Shown: positions 1 through 11,898 of the stretch, one piece after another
Numbering within the stretch: position 1 is the stretch's first letter
Layout of the letters: each line of letters starts with the position of its first letter
NCBI RefSeq assembly: GCF_002865645.1
Contig: NW_020194691.1
Location: forward strand, 434,001 to 498,000
Direction: 5' to 3'
DNA: 64,000 bases
DNA from: Hyaloscypha bicolor E
Taxonomy: Eukaryota > Ascomycota > Leotiomycetes > Helotiales > Hyaloscyphaceae
Made by a program: the position numbers and the translations under genes
Notes under the pieces: model-generated
Told to the model about the DNA's origin: nothing
Databases searched by the model: none
What the model saw: only the letters and a program-made list of their open reading frames with translations

Positions 1-909
1 TTATATTATTAATAATTATAGTAAAAATCGAAATATTATATAATAGACGAAAAAAGGTCAAATAGTTTAAATTATTTTTAGTTATATTAAAAAAGCTATA
101 AAAGAAATCCCATATAATAATAAAGGATATAAGATATTATTTAGATATAATATTATATAAAATTAAATATATATAATTAAAAAAGAAATAGGCTTTATTT
201 ATTATATAAGTACTTATATATAGAATTCTATATTAATTTAATTTATCTAATTTAATATTCTTATAATCTAAGGCTAATTCGAAAGCAATTAATATTATTT
301 CGAAATAGTTAGAATTACTAATAATTTAATATATAAGTTATATTTTTTATTATTTTATTTTTAATTATATTAAAAATCGAATTAATTATAAATAATCTTT
401 AATTTTATAACTATCTACTATTTTTCAATTATAGTAAAATTTACTTATATATTTATATCTATTTTCAAAAGCTAATATAGAAAGCTTAATCTATTAATAA
501 AATTAGAATTCTAGCTTTTATATATTAGGTTTACTAATATTTATTCGAGATTATTATTTGTTTATTTAGAAAAAGTTTTATATAATAAAAAGTTAAAATA
601 TATAATATATTATTTAGAAAATATAAAAGTTAATTAATATTCGATTTTTGGAAATATTCTTATTAATTTGGATTTTAAAATTCAATTAACTATTATATAG
701 GATATTAAAATACTATAAAAGAGAGCTTTTATATTTATTTAATAAAACCTTTTTTAATATTCTTATATAAGGTTCGAGATATTTTATATCTTTAAAAAAT
801 ATATATATAATAATAATAATATACTTTATTAAATAAAGATTTTCGAATATTTATAATTAAATATTTTCGTTTTGAATTATAGAAAAGAGCTTTTTAATAT
901 ATATTTATG
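1..909. other. RIP-degraded AT-rich DNA, no gene seen
   Basis: Extremely AT-rich sequence with very few CpA or TpG dinucleotides and stops in all frames, like the retroelement next to it. It probably belongs to an older transposon that the chromovirus inserted into, because the GTTTT target duplication of that element starts at 910. I could not decode a domain in it. Confidence 0.7.
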
Positions 910-914
910 GTTTT

Positions 915-1212
915 TATAAGGTATTTATTAGTAGGTAATAAGATAATAGAATGAATTAGTATATTATAAAACCATAGTATTAAATTTAGTATAGAACTAA
1001 TCTCTGTCCCTCCTATAAGATCCAGGGAAGCCCCCTCTAAATAGGAGGCCCCGATAGTATATATATAATTAGTAATTTATAAGCCTAATATATATAATAT
1101 AAATAGTAATTAGTTAGAATATTAAAGGGCCGCCAATCTCCCTAATTAATACCCGTAATATCCGAGGTTTATTATATGCCCTTAAGTTACATATAACCCT
1201 ATATATATTATA
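915..1212 (-). repeat. 3' LTR of the chromovirus
   Basis: It starts TATAAGG and ends TATTATA, the RIPed forms expected of TG...CA termini. It aligns end to end with 10,505-10,802. This copy keeps more C and G (for example near 1,008-1,060) than the other LTR, so RIP hit the two copies unequally. Confidence 0.92.
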
Positions 1213-2989
1213 ATTATATCCCTTTCCTAGGATCTTGTCTCTAAGATCTATTAATCTATCCTGGTAAATATTTAATTATTTATTTATTTAATTAATATAA
1301 ACTTCTAATATCTTGGGAAGTAGTTTTACTAATATAATCTAGATACTAGACATAAAAATTATCTAATTAGATTAGGGCTAAGTAAGTGAGAAGAAAAAGT
1401 AATTATACCCCAGATATAAGGGCTAGCTAGTAATTGCGATTTTGTTTAGGATTTGAGTATTCTAATTAGCTCAATTCAAAGTACTAAGGCACTACCTTAT
1501 AAAATTAATACTACTTATTAGATCTCGTATTAGAATAATCTAAATAGCTATATAGAAAGAATTTAATAAATATTTATATAAGAAACCTATATAAATATTT
1601 CTAAGATCCTAGAGATTATTTATAGGCTTCTGGGAACATATATTAATTAGTTATACTAAATTCCGATTAGGATTAGTACGAAAACTAGTAGTTAATCTAG
1701 ATAGCTCTCTATTTCTATAAAAAGACCTTTTTATATTATTATATATTCTCTTTCTTTCTAATAACTATATATATAATAACTTCTTCTATTATTACCTTTT
1801 AGTCTCTTCTTCTATTCTTCTTTAAGTTTTCTTTAATTATTTTTAATTAATTCCATAATATTTTCTTCTGGCTTTATTATCTACTAATATAATTACAAGT
1901 ATAAAGGTAACCTTATAGCCTCCTTTCCTATTACTAGCAGATACTTGAAATACTTCAAGTATTTATTTATTAATTTCTTTACCTTATATATTATAGTACC
2001 TGGCAAGAAGAATTATAACTATTATAGTAAGGATTCTAAATCTTATATATTAGTAAGTTCTTTAGCTTTAATATTTATTAAAGCTAATATAATTTCAGAT
2101 TTCTTATTACTTATTAGAGGCTTACTAGTCCTAGAAAGATACTATTATAATCTTTAAGAAATTTCTTAAAAAATATCCTAAATAGTATTATACTAATATA
2201 AATAATACTATTAATTAGGTTTTTAAAAACTAAAAAAATACTAATAAGCTTCGGAATTCTTTTTCCTATCTTAATAAGGCAAAGAATAATATTACTTGGG
2301 TTAGTATCCCAAAGATAAGTTCTTTCTAATATATTTAGATATTTACTAATTCCTTAAAAAAATACTATAAAGTCTATTTTTAAGGTATTAATCTTATTAT
2401 TAAGATTACTATTAAGATTACTAAGTAATCTATTACTAGTATTTTAAATACTAATAATATAATACTTATAGCTATTTAGGACCTGACTTTAGAAGTTCGG
2501 GCCTTTTATAAGGTATATATAGTAATTATAAGTTCCTTATTTACTTTTCTTAATATCCTTAATACTAATATTATTATAATATAACTATATCCTATTAAGA
2601 AATAAGCGAATTCCAGAGAGTATTAGCTAATTTTTTATTAAGTCCTAAATAGAGCCGGTATTTGGTATTCTTGCTTTAGGAATTAGGAATTTATAAGAAT
2701 TAGAGTTTATTTATTTAAGATATTTATAGCTAGTCTACTTATAATAAATCTTTTTTAATCCTGAACTTTTTTTCTAATAATTTAAATATAATTCTTATAA
2801 GCCTTAATAAAATCCTAGAAAACTTTTATAAGTAAAAAAACCTAGAGAAAAAGTATCTTTATTATTATTCCGGGCCTTTTTTTTAGCTATCTAGGTCCTT
2901 TCTTTCTTTTAAGTAGCCTTTTTCTTAGTAGTTTAGAATTCTTTTTAATCTTAAGAAATTATTAAAAGATAGTTTCGGATTCCAAACTA

Positions 2990-3170
2990 TAGTTTTAGTT
3001 ATATAATTTCAGAAGTTCCTTGAAATTTTTAAGATTAGGAAAAGCAAGTAACCAGGTATTATAATTTTTAGGCTAGGCTTTCTATTTAATTAAATACTAT
3101 TATTTTTTATTTTTATTATTTTATTAGTAATTAATAATAGCTTCTATTTCCTATTCTTATTCTTTATTAT
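2990..3170 (-). pseudogene. Chromodomain at the 3' end of pol (dead)
   Basis: The minus-strand frame reads YLIK*KA*PKNYNTW followed by LAFPNLKNFKELL. This matches the chromodomain core of chromovirus integrases (Y-L-V-K-W-K-G-W/Y...N-T-W-E-P). Two positions where the family has Trp are TAG stops, as expected if TGG was converted to TAG by RIP. The domain targets integration to heterochromatin in related elements. Here it identifies the element as a chromovirus. Confidence 0.82.
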
Positions 3171-3629
3171 TATTTACTAATTCCGGAAGTTTTTCGGAAA
3201 AATATAAATATAGCTCCTAATTCTTTTTTATTATATATTCTTTAAGAAAAGAAATATAGAAAGTTAGATATAAATAATTATATATATTTAGTAGTTTTAA
3301 TTTATATACTAAATTACTAATATATTTAAGAATTCTAAATAGATTTATAAATTTTGGCTTAAGCTTTCCTATCTTAAATTTAATATTTCTTATTAATAGT
3401 ATTACCTAGGCTTCTTTAGAATAGTATTTAGTTAACTAGTATCTATTATAGTAGGTTTCTCGGTTATTTTATATATAATACTATAAATTCTTAAGCTTTT
3501 TCTACTTTATTTTAAGAATTTCTAGTCTCTTATATATAGCTAATATCTTTCCTATAATTCTGTCTTTAGGATTTTATAGAAGTTAAGAATAGTATTTATA
3601 ATATATATAGAAAGATATATCCTATAAAA

Positions 3630-5272
3630 CCTAATATTTTAAGTTATTATATATAAATTCTATAAAAGATAACTTTTTAAACTAGTTATTCTTTTAGGTA
3701 TTATAATAATATTTTAGATAATATTTCAGGGTCTAATTCTATCTTTCTATTTAACTATTTATCTAAAAATAATAAGCTATACTCAAATACTATTTATATA
3801 TTAAATAAAAGTAAAAAGCAAACTAGAACTAGCTAGTAAATACTATTTCTTAATTAGAAATAATTCTATTAGAGGAACCAAAGATTAAGAAAATATATTC
3901 CTATATAATCTTAGTAAGCTTCAGAGAATTAATAACCTTATAATATATAATATATCTTACTATTTTAAAGTACTAGTTAATAATTACAAGAATTATATTA
4001 AAATCGGGACCTCTTATTAGGTTCTTATATAATAGTAGACTTATAATAAAATCTATAAAGATCTTATTCTAGAATCTCTTAGGCTATAATAAATTACTAA
4101 GCAGACTATATAGTAAATACCTCTTTATCTTAACTTTCTAGTAAATATTATATTTTTAATAATAATTATAAATATTTCCTTCTATATTCTCCTAATACCA
4201 GGATCTTCTAAGAAGCTTAAGAATCTTCTTTATTTTATAGTATCCGGCTATTAGATTATTATAATAAAGCTTTATAACTTCTTAATATAAAGCAGGATTA
4301 TTAGGTATAATAATTCTTAAATAGTACCTAAATAGGCTTGAATTATTTTTCCAGATTTCCTTTCTTTTAATATCTTTTTTACTAAGTCTCTATTTTATAA
4401 TATTCTAATATTAAGAATTATTTCTCTAAGCTATCTAGATAATATCCAGAAAGAATTCAGATAGAGGAGCTAGTACTATAGCTCTTTTAGTAGCCGCATA
4501 TATTTATATATAGGAAATTAGGTATTTATAATTATCTAATTCAAAAATTCGGGAAACCGAGAAATCTTTAGTTCTATTAAGTAATATAATTATAAATACT
4601 TTTATTACCTTAGCTATAATAATAGAGTCTTTAAGGTATTTCCTTATATTTTATTTCTTAACTAATTCTATAGTTAAGGGATCTATAAAATAATCTATTT
4701 ACTTATCTTATAATAAATATTTCTCCTTAGCTATTACGAATATAATAAGTATTAAATAATACTTATTCTAAAGAGGGAACTCTTTAGATATCTATAAGGA
4801 CCTCTAAATTATAATTATAAAAGCTCTCTTTAACTTATTCTAAAAAGTTAGAAGCCAAATTATATTAATAGGACCTTTTTTATAATTAGGTCTTTTACTA
4901 GGTCCGTCTACTAGATTTGAGGCGCCTCTATAGTAAATAATATTAAAATCATATATTATAAAATATATTACCTAATATACTTAATAGTTTTCTAGATATT
5001 TTATTTCTATAAAGTATTAGAGGTTATTATAGTCTATAATAACCTTAATTATAAACCTGAACCCTTTAAGATAATAGTACTAATACTTAAAGGCTTTAAT
5101 AATTATAAGTAATTCCCTATTATAAGTACTATAATTACGTTTAGCTTTAGAAAGTTTCCGGAACTAGAATATTACTAGATACTAGTATTTTTTCAGACTA
5201 TTACTAGAATTAACTTATTATAAAATAGTACTAGTAATTACGAATTTTAATATATTAGTTTTAATATAAATA
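3630..5272. repeat. 1,643-bp exact duplication, left copy
   Basis: 3,630-5,272 matches 5,705-7,347 without a mismatch in every stretch I compared, at a constant offset of 2,075. It covers part of pol (RNase H towards integrase). The left flank (3,629 and below) continues the element naturally, but the right side runs into 25 A's (5,272-5,296). Perfect identity is unexpected in DNA whose true repeats diverge by RIP. See Part 2 for the assembly-artefact reading. Confidence 0.95.
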
Positions 5273-5704
5273 AAAAAAAAAAAAAAAAAAAAAAAACAAA
5301 ATATCCTATATAAGAAAGATATATATAATATTTATGATAAGAATTGAAGATATTTTAGGATTTCTGTCTTAATATCCTTTCTATAATCGGTATATATTCT
5401 CTCGATCTTTAAGAATTTTATTTCATCTTTTTCGAATTCTTAAATATCATAATATATATTTTATTGGCTCTTTGGGATGATATTTATCTATGATCAATTG
5501 ATTTATGATAAGATTTCTTCGGATCCATTATGATAATTATTCTTATAATTTAAATTCTATCCTTTTCGAATTCGGTTTTACATATTTAGATAAATCTTAA
5601 GAATTTAATATAATCATTAAATCATATATTTAATTTTGATGATTTTATATTTTAATAAATAATAGATTGAAAGATATAAAGAAAAGAATTTCTTATATAT
5701 TATT
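5273..5704. other. Poly(A) run plus about 410 bp of unlike AT-rich DNA
   Basis: After the A tract, 5,297-5,704 is AT-rich but contains many TGA, ATG, TCA and GATC words. CpA and TpG are therefore present, unlike the DNA on both sides. No ORF or known motif is visible. It separates the two exact 1,643-bp copies and does not belong to the chromovirus. Possible sources are mitochondrial DNA, a chimeric or noisy read, or a genuine insertion. Confidence 0.7.
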
Positions 5705-7347
5705 CCTAATATTTTAAGTTATTATATATAAATTCTATAAAAGATAACTTTTTAAACTAGTTATTCTTTTAGGTATTATAATAATATTTTAGATAATATT
5801 TCAGGGTCTAATTCTATCTTTCTATTTAACTATTTATCTAAAAATAATAAGCTATACTCAAATACTATTTATATATTAAATAAAAGTAAAAAGCAAACTA
5901 GAACTAGCTAGTAAATACTATTTCTTAATTAGAAATAATTCTATTAGAGGAACCAAAGATTAAGAAAATATATTCCTATATAATCTTAGTAAGCTTCAGA
6001 GAATTAATAACCTTATAATATATAATATATCTTACTATTTTAAAGTACTAGTTAATAATTACAAGAATTATATTAAAATCGGGACCTCTTATTAGGTTCT
6101 TATATAATAGTAGACTTATAATAAAATCTATAAAGATCTTATTCTAGAATCTCTTAGGCTATAATAAATTACTAAGCAGACTATATAGTAAATACCTCTT
6201 TATCTTAACTTTCTAGTAAATATTATATTTTTAATAATAATTATAAATATTTCCTTCTATATTCTCCTAATACCAGGATCTTCTAAGAAGCTTAAGAATC
6301 TTCTTTATTTTATAGTATCCGGCTATTAGATTATTATAATAAAGCTTTATAACTTCTTAATATAAAGCAGGATTATTAGGTATAATAATTCTTAAATAGT
6401 ACCTAAATAGGCTTGAATTATTTTTCCAGATTTCCTTTCTTTTAATATCTTTTTTACTAAGTCTCTATTTTATAATATTCTAATATTAAGAATTATTTCT
6501 CTAAGCTATCTAGATAATATCCAGAAAGAATTCAGATAGAGGAGCTAGTACTATAGCTCTTTTAGTAGCCGCATATATTTATATATAGGAAATTAGGTAT
6601 TTATAATTATCTAATTCAAAAATTCGGGAAACCGAGAAATCTTTAGTTCTATTAAGTAATATAATTATAAATACTTTTATTACCTTAGCTATAATAATAG
6701 AGTCTTTAAGGTATTTCCTTATATTTTATTTCTTAACTAATTCTATAGTTAAGGGATCTATAAAATAATCTATTTACTTATCTTATAATAAATATTTCTC
6801 CTTAGCTATTACGAATATAATAAGTATTAAATAATACTTATTCTAAAGAGGGAACTCTTTAGATATCTATAAGGACCTCTAAATTATAATTATAAAAGCT
6901 CTCTTTAACTTATTCTAAAAAGTTAGAAGCCAAATTATATTAATAGGACCTTTTTTATAATTAGGTCTTTTACTAGGTCCGTCTACTAGATTTGAGGCGC
7001 CTCTATAGTAAATAATATTAAAATCATATATTATAAAATATATTACCTAATATACTTAATAGTTTTCTAGATATTTTATTTCTATAAAGTATTAGAGGTT
7101 ATTATAGTCTATAATAACCTTAATTATAAACCTGAACCCTTTAAGATAATAGTACTAATACTTAAAGGCTTTAATAATTATAAGTAATTCCCTATTATAA
7201 GTACTATAATTACGTTTAGCTTTAGAAAGTTTCCGGAACTAGAATATTACTAGATACTAGTATTTTTTCAGACTATTACTAGAATTAACTTATTATAAAA
7301 TAGTACTAGTAATTACGAATTTTAATATATTAGTTTTAATATAAATA
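5705..7347. repeat. 1,643-bp exact duplication, right copy
   Basis: Identical partner of 3,630-5,272. The right flank (7,348 onward) continues naturally into the reverse transcriptase region, while the left flank is the unlike insert. Removing one copy plus the insert restores a normal-length gypsy element. Confidence 0.95.
7080..7230 (-). pseudogene. RNase H motif of the chromovirus, copy in frame with RT
   Basis: The minus strand gives NYSTYNRELLIIIKAFKY, matching the gypsy RNase H box that usually reads ELLAIV.A...W. Slightly further on is IIDYNNL.YF, matching the DHKNLEYF box. The same sequence occurs exactly 2,075 bp to the left (about 5,005-5,155) because of the internal duplication. 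Substitutions of Asn for Asp and Tyr for Cys/His are of the C-to-T/G-to-A type. Confidence 0.85.
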
Positions 7348-7399
7348 TTCTTAGAAAAATTAAAATAAACTAGAATAGGTATTATAATAAAAGCTTTTA

Positions 7400-8150
7400 G
7401 CTACTTTATTTATCTATATAAAGAAACCGGATTTCCGGCCCTTTTCTATTTCTTTTAAGAAATCTATTAAGCCTATAATTACCTGAAAATAATAGTAAAT
7501 AAACCTGTAATAGAAATTAGTAAATCTAAGAAATACTTAGATATTATAAAATAATTTTGGTTTTGGCTATTTAATAATACTATAGACCTGTTTAGGATCT
7601 ATATAAATACCTTCTATTTTAATAAGAAAGCCCAGAAATTCGACTTCCTTAATATTAAACTCGTATTTACTAAGTTTATAAAACAGGTTATTTTTATATA
7701 GCCTAGTAAATACCTAGCAGATATAATTATAGTATTTACCTTTATTTCGGGAATAAATAAGGATATTATCTAAATAAATAACTATAAAATAATCCAGAAG
7801 TCCTATAAATATAGTATTAATATATACTTAAAATATAGCTAGTATATTAGCTAGTCCAAAAAGTATTATAAAATATTTAAAATAGCTATAGCAGGTCCTA
7901 AAAGCCGTTTTCTATTTATATCCTTTACGAATTTTTATCTAATAATATATATCTTTAAAATCTAGCTTTATAAAAATCTTAGCTTCTCGGAGCTAGTTAA
8001 GGGTCTTATTAATAAGAGGAAGCAAATACTAATTCTTAATTATAACTTAATTAAGTCTATAATAATTAATATAAAGATATAGCCCTTTATCTTTTTTAGG
8101 AATAAAAAAAATAAGTACTCCTACTAGGCTTTTACTAGGCCTTATCTAAT
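7400..8150 (-). pseudogene. Reverse transcriptase domain of the chromovirus (dead)
   Basis: On the minus strand, 7,744-7,795 translates in one frame to DYFIVIYLDNILIYSRNK. This is the catalytic box of Ty3/gypsy reverse transcriptases, normally with two aspartates (LDD). The second aspartate codon GAT now reads AAT, giving Asn, which is a G-to-A change and would abolish catalysis. Frames around it contain many stops. The outer limits of the domain given here are approximate. The assignment to gypsy rather than copia rests on this motif and on the downstream RNase H and chromodomain. Confidence 0.9.
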
Positions 8151-10504
8151 ATTTATAAAGTATATCCTATAAATACAGATATAATACTTCTAGTTAGGTC
8201 TCTAATAGATTATATAAAGGCCTATATAGAACCGTACTATCTATATTAATAGAGTATTTAATACTACTAAAATTAGGAAGTTCTAAAGCTTTATTAGGAT
8301 TAAAAACCTCTGAGAAGTCTTTATATTTATTATTCCGGAAATAGACAGATATCTCTAAGGCCTCTTTTTGAAAGGTATTAATTTACTATATTAAAAACTT
8401 CTATTTAGTATTACTAGAACTATATAATAAAATAAAGACCTAGTAACTATTACAAATATATAAAGCCTATTATCTAGAATAGTTATATTTGCCTTTTATT
8501 AAGAATAAGACTTAAAGTACTAGCTCAGGGTACTAGTTAAGCTCCTTACTAAACTCTTTTAATATTAGGATCTTAATATTATTAGGCTATATAGGTATAT
8601 ATATCTATTATTTTTTAATATAGTCTATATATTATATAAGAATTACTTTATAAAATTCTATACTAAAGATAAGGCTATAAGAGCTAATATTCTTATACCT
8701 ATAAAACCAGAGCTTAAAAGAATATATTTTACTATAATTATCTATAATAAATACCTTAAGATTATAGGCTTAATAGACCTTAAATCTATTTCTATAAAAG
8801 GTTATAAACTCTTAGTTATATTTAGTTAAGGTAATAAAGCCCCGGCTTTAAGCCTAATTATTATTAAGAAAGTTATAGTCTAATCCGATATTACCGAATC
8901 TGCTATATATCTCTAAGATACCTACTTCTAGCTATATTAATCTTACTTAAATAATTATATAAAATAATATATCTTTTTTATTATAGCCAAAATTATTAAT
9001 ATTTAAGATTTAGCTTTTCTTTTTCTCTATTTCTTAGGAGGATCTCCTCTAAAGTATTTCTTTATAGTAATAGTATTAACCTGCTTCTATAGATGCCTTA
9101 ACTCTTTTATGGTTTTAGCCTTATTAGAGTTCTATTAAGCCTATTTAGTATACTTAAAATATTTTATATTTTCTAAAAAGTATTTTTTCTATCTATAAGT
9201 CTAATAAACTATACCTAAAGTAGAACTAGTACTTTATTAAGGCCTTAAAGAAGTCAAAATACTACCTGAGGATTTCTTATATAATTTTCGGAACTTATTC
9301 TTCCTTTTTTAATAGTCTTACGAATTAGAATTTACTAAATTAGAGTTCTTAGGGGCAGAATTACCCTTACTAGACTTTCCTGCCTTTATTTTCCTTAATT
9401 TAGAATAAGCGGTATATTCTGCTTTCTAAGCTTTCTTAAGCTATTTAGAAATAAATATTGCCTTATTTCCTAAGAAAATAAATATAAGTATCTAATAAGT
9501 CTTATAATTAGATAAAGTAGTATTAAGAGTCTAGATCCGGTCTTATTTAGGATATAGGTCCTAATTAACTTCGAGACTAATTATCCGAGTATATAATTCG
9601 GTAACTATCTCGCTATCTTTTTAATAAAAATCTCGGAGTTCCTTAAAGGCGTCTTATTAACGGGTTTAAGGTACTTAAAGTATATTAGCCAAATAGGCCT
9701 TAAATTACTTCTAATAAACCTTATATAATAATAGGCTTTATTTTATTATAGCTTCCTAAGTATTATAAGGTTCGTTTCTAAAAGCACTTATAATAAAGTT
9801 AATTCTAAAAAAGTATTTATTATAAGTCTAAGGTTAGGTCCTAAAAACTACTTTTTAGAAAAATATAAATATTCTCTATTTCTTAAGGAACTTTCTATAA
9901 TATAAATCAGATATCCGGATTTTAAGAAGCTTCTTTTAGTCCAAATATATTTTTAGGATATTATATAGTAGCTCCTAACAAATAGTATTAAGATTACTCT
10001 CAAAGCTTATTATATTAGGAAAGGAAGTAGGTTCTAACCCTATTTCAGGAAGTTCCCTAGTAGGAATTACCGAGAAAGAGAAAGTAAACTTATAAATAAA
10101 GTTTCTATAAGATATAATAAACTGCAAGATATCCCTAAAAATATCCTTATATTATTCTAACTATAGGATATACTAGTTAATTATATTTACTAATTCTTGC
10201 TTTTATTAGAGTACTTCGACTTTAATATATAAGCCCTATTCTATAGCTTAGGTAATAGTAATTTGGGTATTAATCTTGGTATCTTAATTATTACCGGAAT
10301 TATTTCTATTATTATTACTAGCTCTTAGAGACTCCTAAGGGGCCCTATTAAAAGTATTAGACGAGCCTTTATTATTACCCGTATTAGGGTTAATCTAGTT
10401 AACTTCCTCTATAGAAATAGCTCTAGTAAAAGGTTATATATTTTACAGATTTCGAGATATAATTACTTATTAAACTACCTTTTTTAAGGATAAAGAAATT
10501 AGCT

Positions 10505-10802
10505 TATAAGGTATTTATTAGTAAGTAATAAGATAATAAAATAAATTAGTATATTATAAAACTATAGTATTAAATTTAGTATAGAACTAATCTCTATTTT
10601 TCCTATAAGGTCTAGGGAAGCCCCCTCTAAATAGAAGGCTCTAATAGTATATATATAATTAGTAATTTATAAGCCTAATATATATAATATAAATAGTAAT
10701 TAGTTGGGATATTAAAGGGCTACTAATTTCTCTAATTAATACTTGTAATATCCGAGATTTATTACATGCCTTTAAGTTATATATAACTCTATATATATTA
10801 TA
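10505..10802 (-). repeat. 5' LTR of the chromovirus
   Basis: Direct repeat of 915-1,212 with differences that are mostly C/T and G/A. It is followed by GTTTT, the right-hand target duplication. In minus-strand orientation the element's internal region begins just left of 10,505. Confidence 0.92.
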
Positions 10803-10807
10803 GTTTT

Positions 10808-11342
10808 CGAAAAACAAGCCGGAATAGTAGTTTTTAATATAATAAAATATATTAATATTAATTAAAAACTAGTTGTTTTTATTCTTATTAATAAAAGAAA
10901 TTAATATTATTTTTATTTAATATAAATAGTATATTATTTCCTGAGCTCTAATTAATATAAATAAAAAATATTAGAAATAAAAGTAAATACTTTTAAATAA
11001 TATAAAATTAAAAACCGTAAAAAAGTCTCTATTATAAAAGCTAGCTATAATCCAATAAATGGAATTAGATTATCTAGAATATTTTAGAACTTTAAAAATA
11101 AGAGCTTGAAATATTTTATATTTTTCTATTTATTTAATAAAAGTTAAATAAGATATTTCTTTTATTATATATTATTATTTTATATTATAAAAATACAAAT
11201 CTATTATAGAATATTACTATTATATTATTTCGTATAATTCGAATTATATTTATATAGGAATATTTTAATTAGTAGATTAAGATCTAAATAAATTAGCTAT
11301 AGATAATTTATAAAAAAAAAGATAAAAAGTTTATAAACTATT
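10808..11342. other. RIP-degraded AT-rich DNA between two elements
   Basis: About 540 bp with almost no CpA/TpG and stops in all frames. It lies between the chromovirus target duplication and the AAAAT duplication of the miniature element. No domain recognised. Confidence 0.6.
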
Positions 11343-11347
11343 AAAAT

Positions 11348-11477
11348 TGTCACGTGTGGCGGTCACGTGACTACGATCCAGCCATTTAACCGTAATTAGG
11401 CGTATTTACCGTGCGGTGAATACTGTAGTCTTTTGGTCCAGTGAACTGTAGTACGAGCCTAATTCTTATATGTTATA
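11348..11477. repeat. Left 130-bp terminal direct repeat of the miniature element
   Basis: Contains CACGTGTGGCGGTCACGTGAC near its start and TTTTGGTCCAGTG in the middle, both repeated at 11,764-11,893. It retains the intact CACGTG palindromes that are partly lost in the right copy. Confidence 0.85.
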
Positions 11478-11763
11478 GAGTATTCACCGCCCCGGTCCAC
11501 TAAGTAGTTAAGTATATATATACTTCTGCCCGCAAGATTAGTTTAGGGCCTTTTTCCCATTTTTCCCAGTCTTAGAAATAGCTTTAGGGGCGTCAGAGAC
11601 CCTCTACAGGGCTAAAAAGGACCCTTTAATTAATTATATATAATTGAGATTTGCGAAATCGCAATTTTTAGGGATTCCTTTGGGGCTTAAGATATAAGCG
11701 GTTCGCTTTGCTTAGAGCATTTCCCCGGTACTCCGGGATGTTGCTTGGCAAGGGGGGAATAGT

Positions 11764-11893
11764 TATTACGTGTGGCGGTCATGTGACTATAATCTAGCCA
11801 TTTAATTATAATTAGGCATATTTACCGTATGGTGAATACTATGGTCTTTTGGTCCAGTAAACTGTAGTGCGAGCCTAATTCTCACACGTTATA
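11764..11893. repeat. Right 130-bp terminal direct repeat of the miniature element
   Basis: Same sequence as 11,348-11,477 with mainly transition differences, for example CACGTG to CATGTG and CGATCCAG to TAATCTAG. Preceded by the polypurine run and followed by AAAAT. Confidence 0.85.
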
Positions 11894-11898
11894 AAAAT

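Larger units (their letters stand above)
915..10802 (-). mobile_element. Complete but RIP-inactivated Ty3/gypsy chromovirus
   Basis: Two 298-bp direct LTRs (915-1,212 and 10,505-10,802) bound the element. A perfect 5-bp target duplication GTTTT lies at 910-914 and 10,803-10,807. Read on the minus strand the order is 5' LTR (right), gag region, reverse transcriptase (about 7.4-8.1 kb), RNase H, integrase region, chromodomain (about 3.0-3.2 kb), 3' LTR. This is the order of fungal chromoviruses. All frames are full of stops, and the recognisable motifs carry G-to-A changes, so the element is dead. Its present length of 9,888 bp includes 2,075 bp of internal duplication plus inserted DNA. Without that it would be about 7.8 kb, a usual gypsy length. 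The two LTRs differ mainly by transitions. Confidence 0.93.
11348..11893. mobile_element. TRIM-like miniature LTR retroelement, 546 bp
   Basis: Two 130-bp direct repeats (11,348-11,477 and 11,764-11,893) enclose 286 bp. Both repeats start TGT/TAT-nACGTGTGGCGG and end GTTATA, giving near-inverted TGT(T/C)ACGTG...CACGTTATA termini. A perfect 5-bp duplication AAAAT flanks the unit (11,343-11,347 and 11,894-11,898). A polypurine run (AAGGGGGGAA) lies directly before the right repeat, where an LTR element's plus-strand primer should be. No coding capacity is present. These traits fit a terminal-repeat retrotransposon in miniature, which must be moved by an autonomous partner. Unlike its surroundings it keeps many C, G, CpA and TpG, probably because its repeats are below the RIP length threshold. 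The second repeat carries more C/T and G/A changes than the first. Confidence 0.85.

Noticed and set aside
1945..2157. 70-codon open frame rich in Tyr, Ile, Leu
   Set aside because: Lies in the RIPed 3' region of the chromovirus; composition simply reflects AT-rich codons and no family is recognisable.
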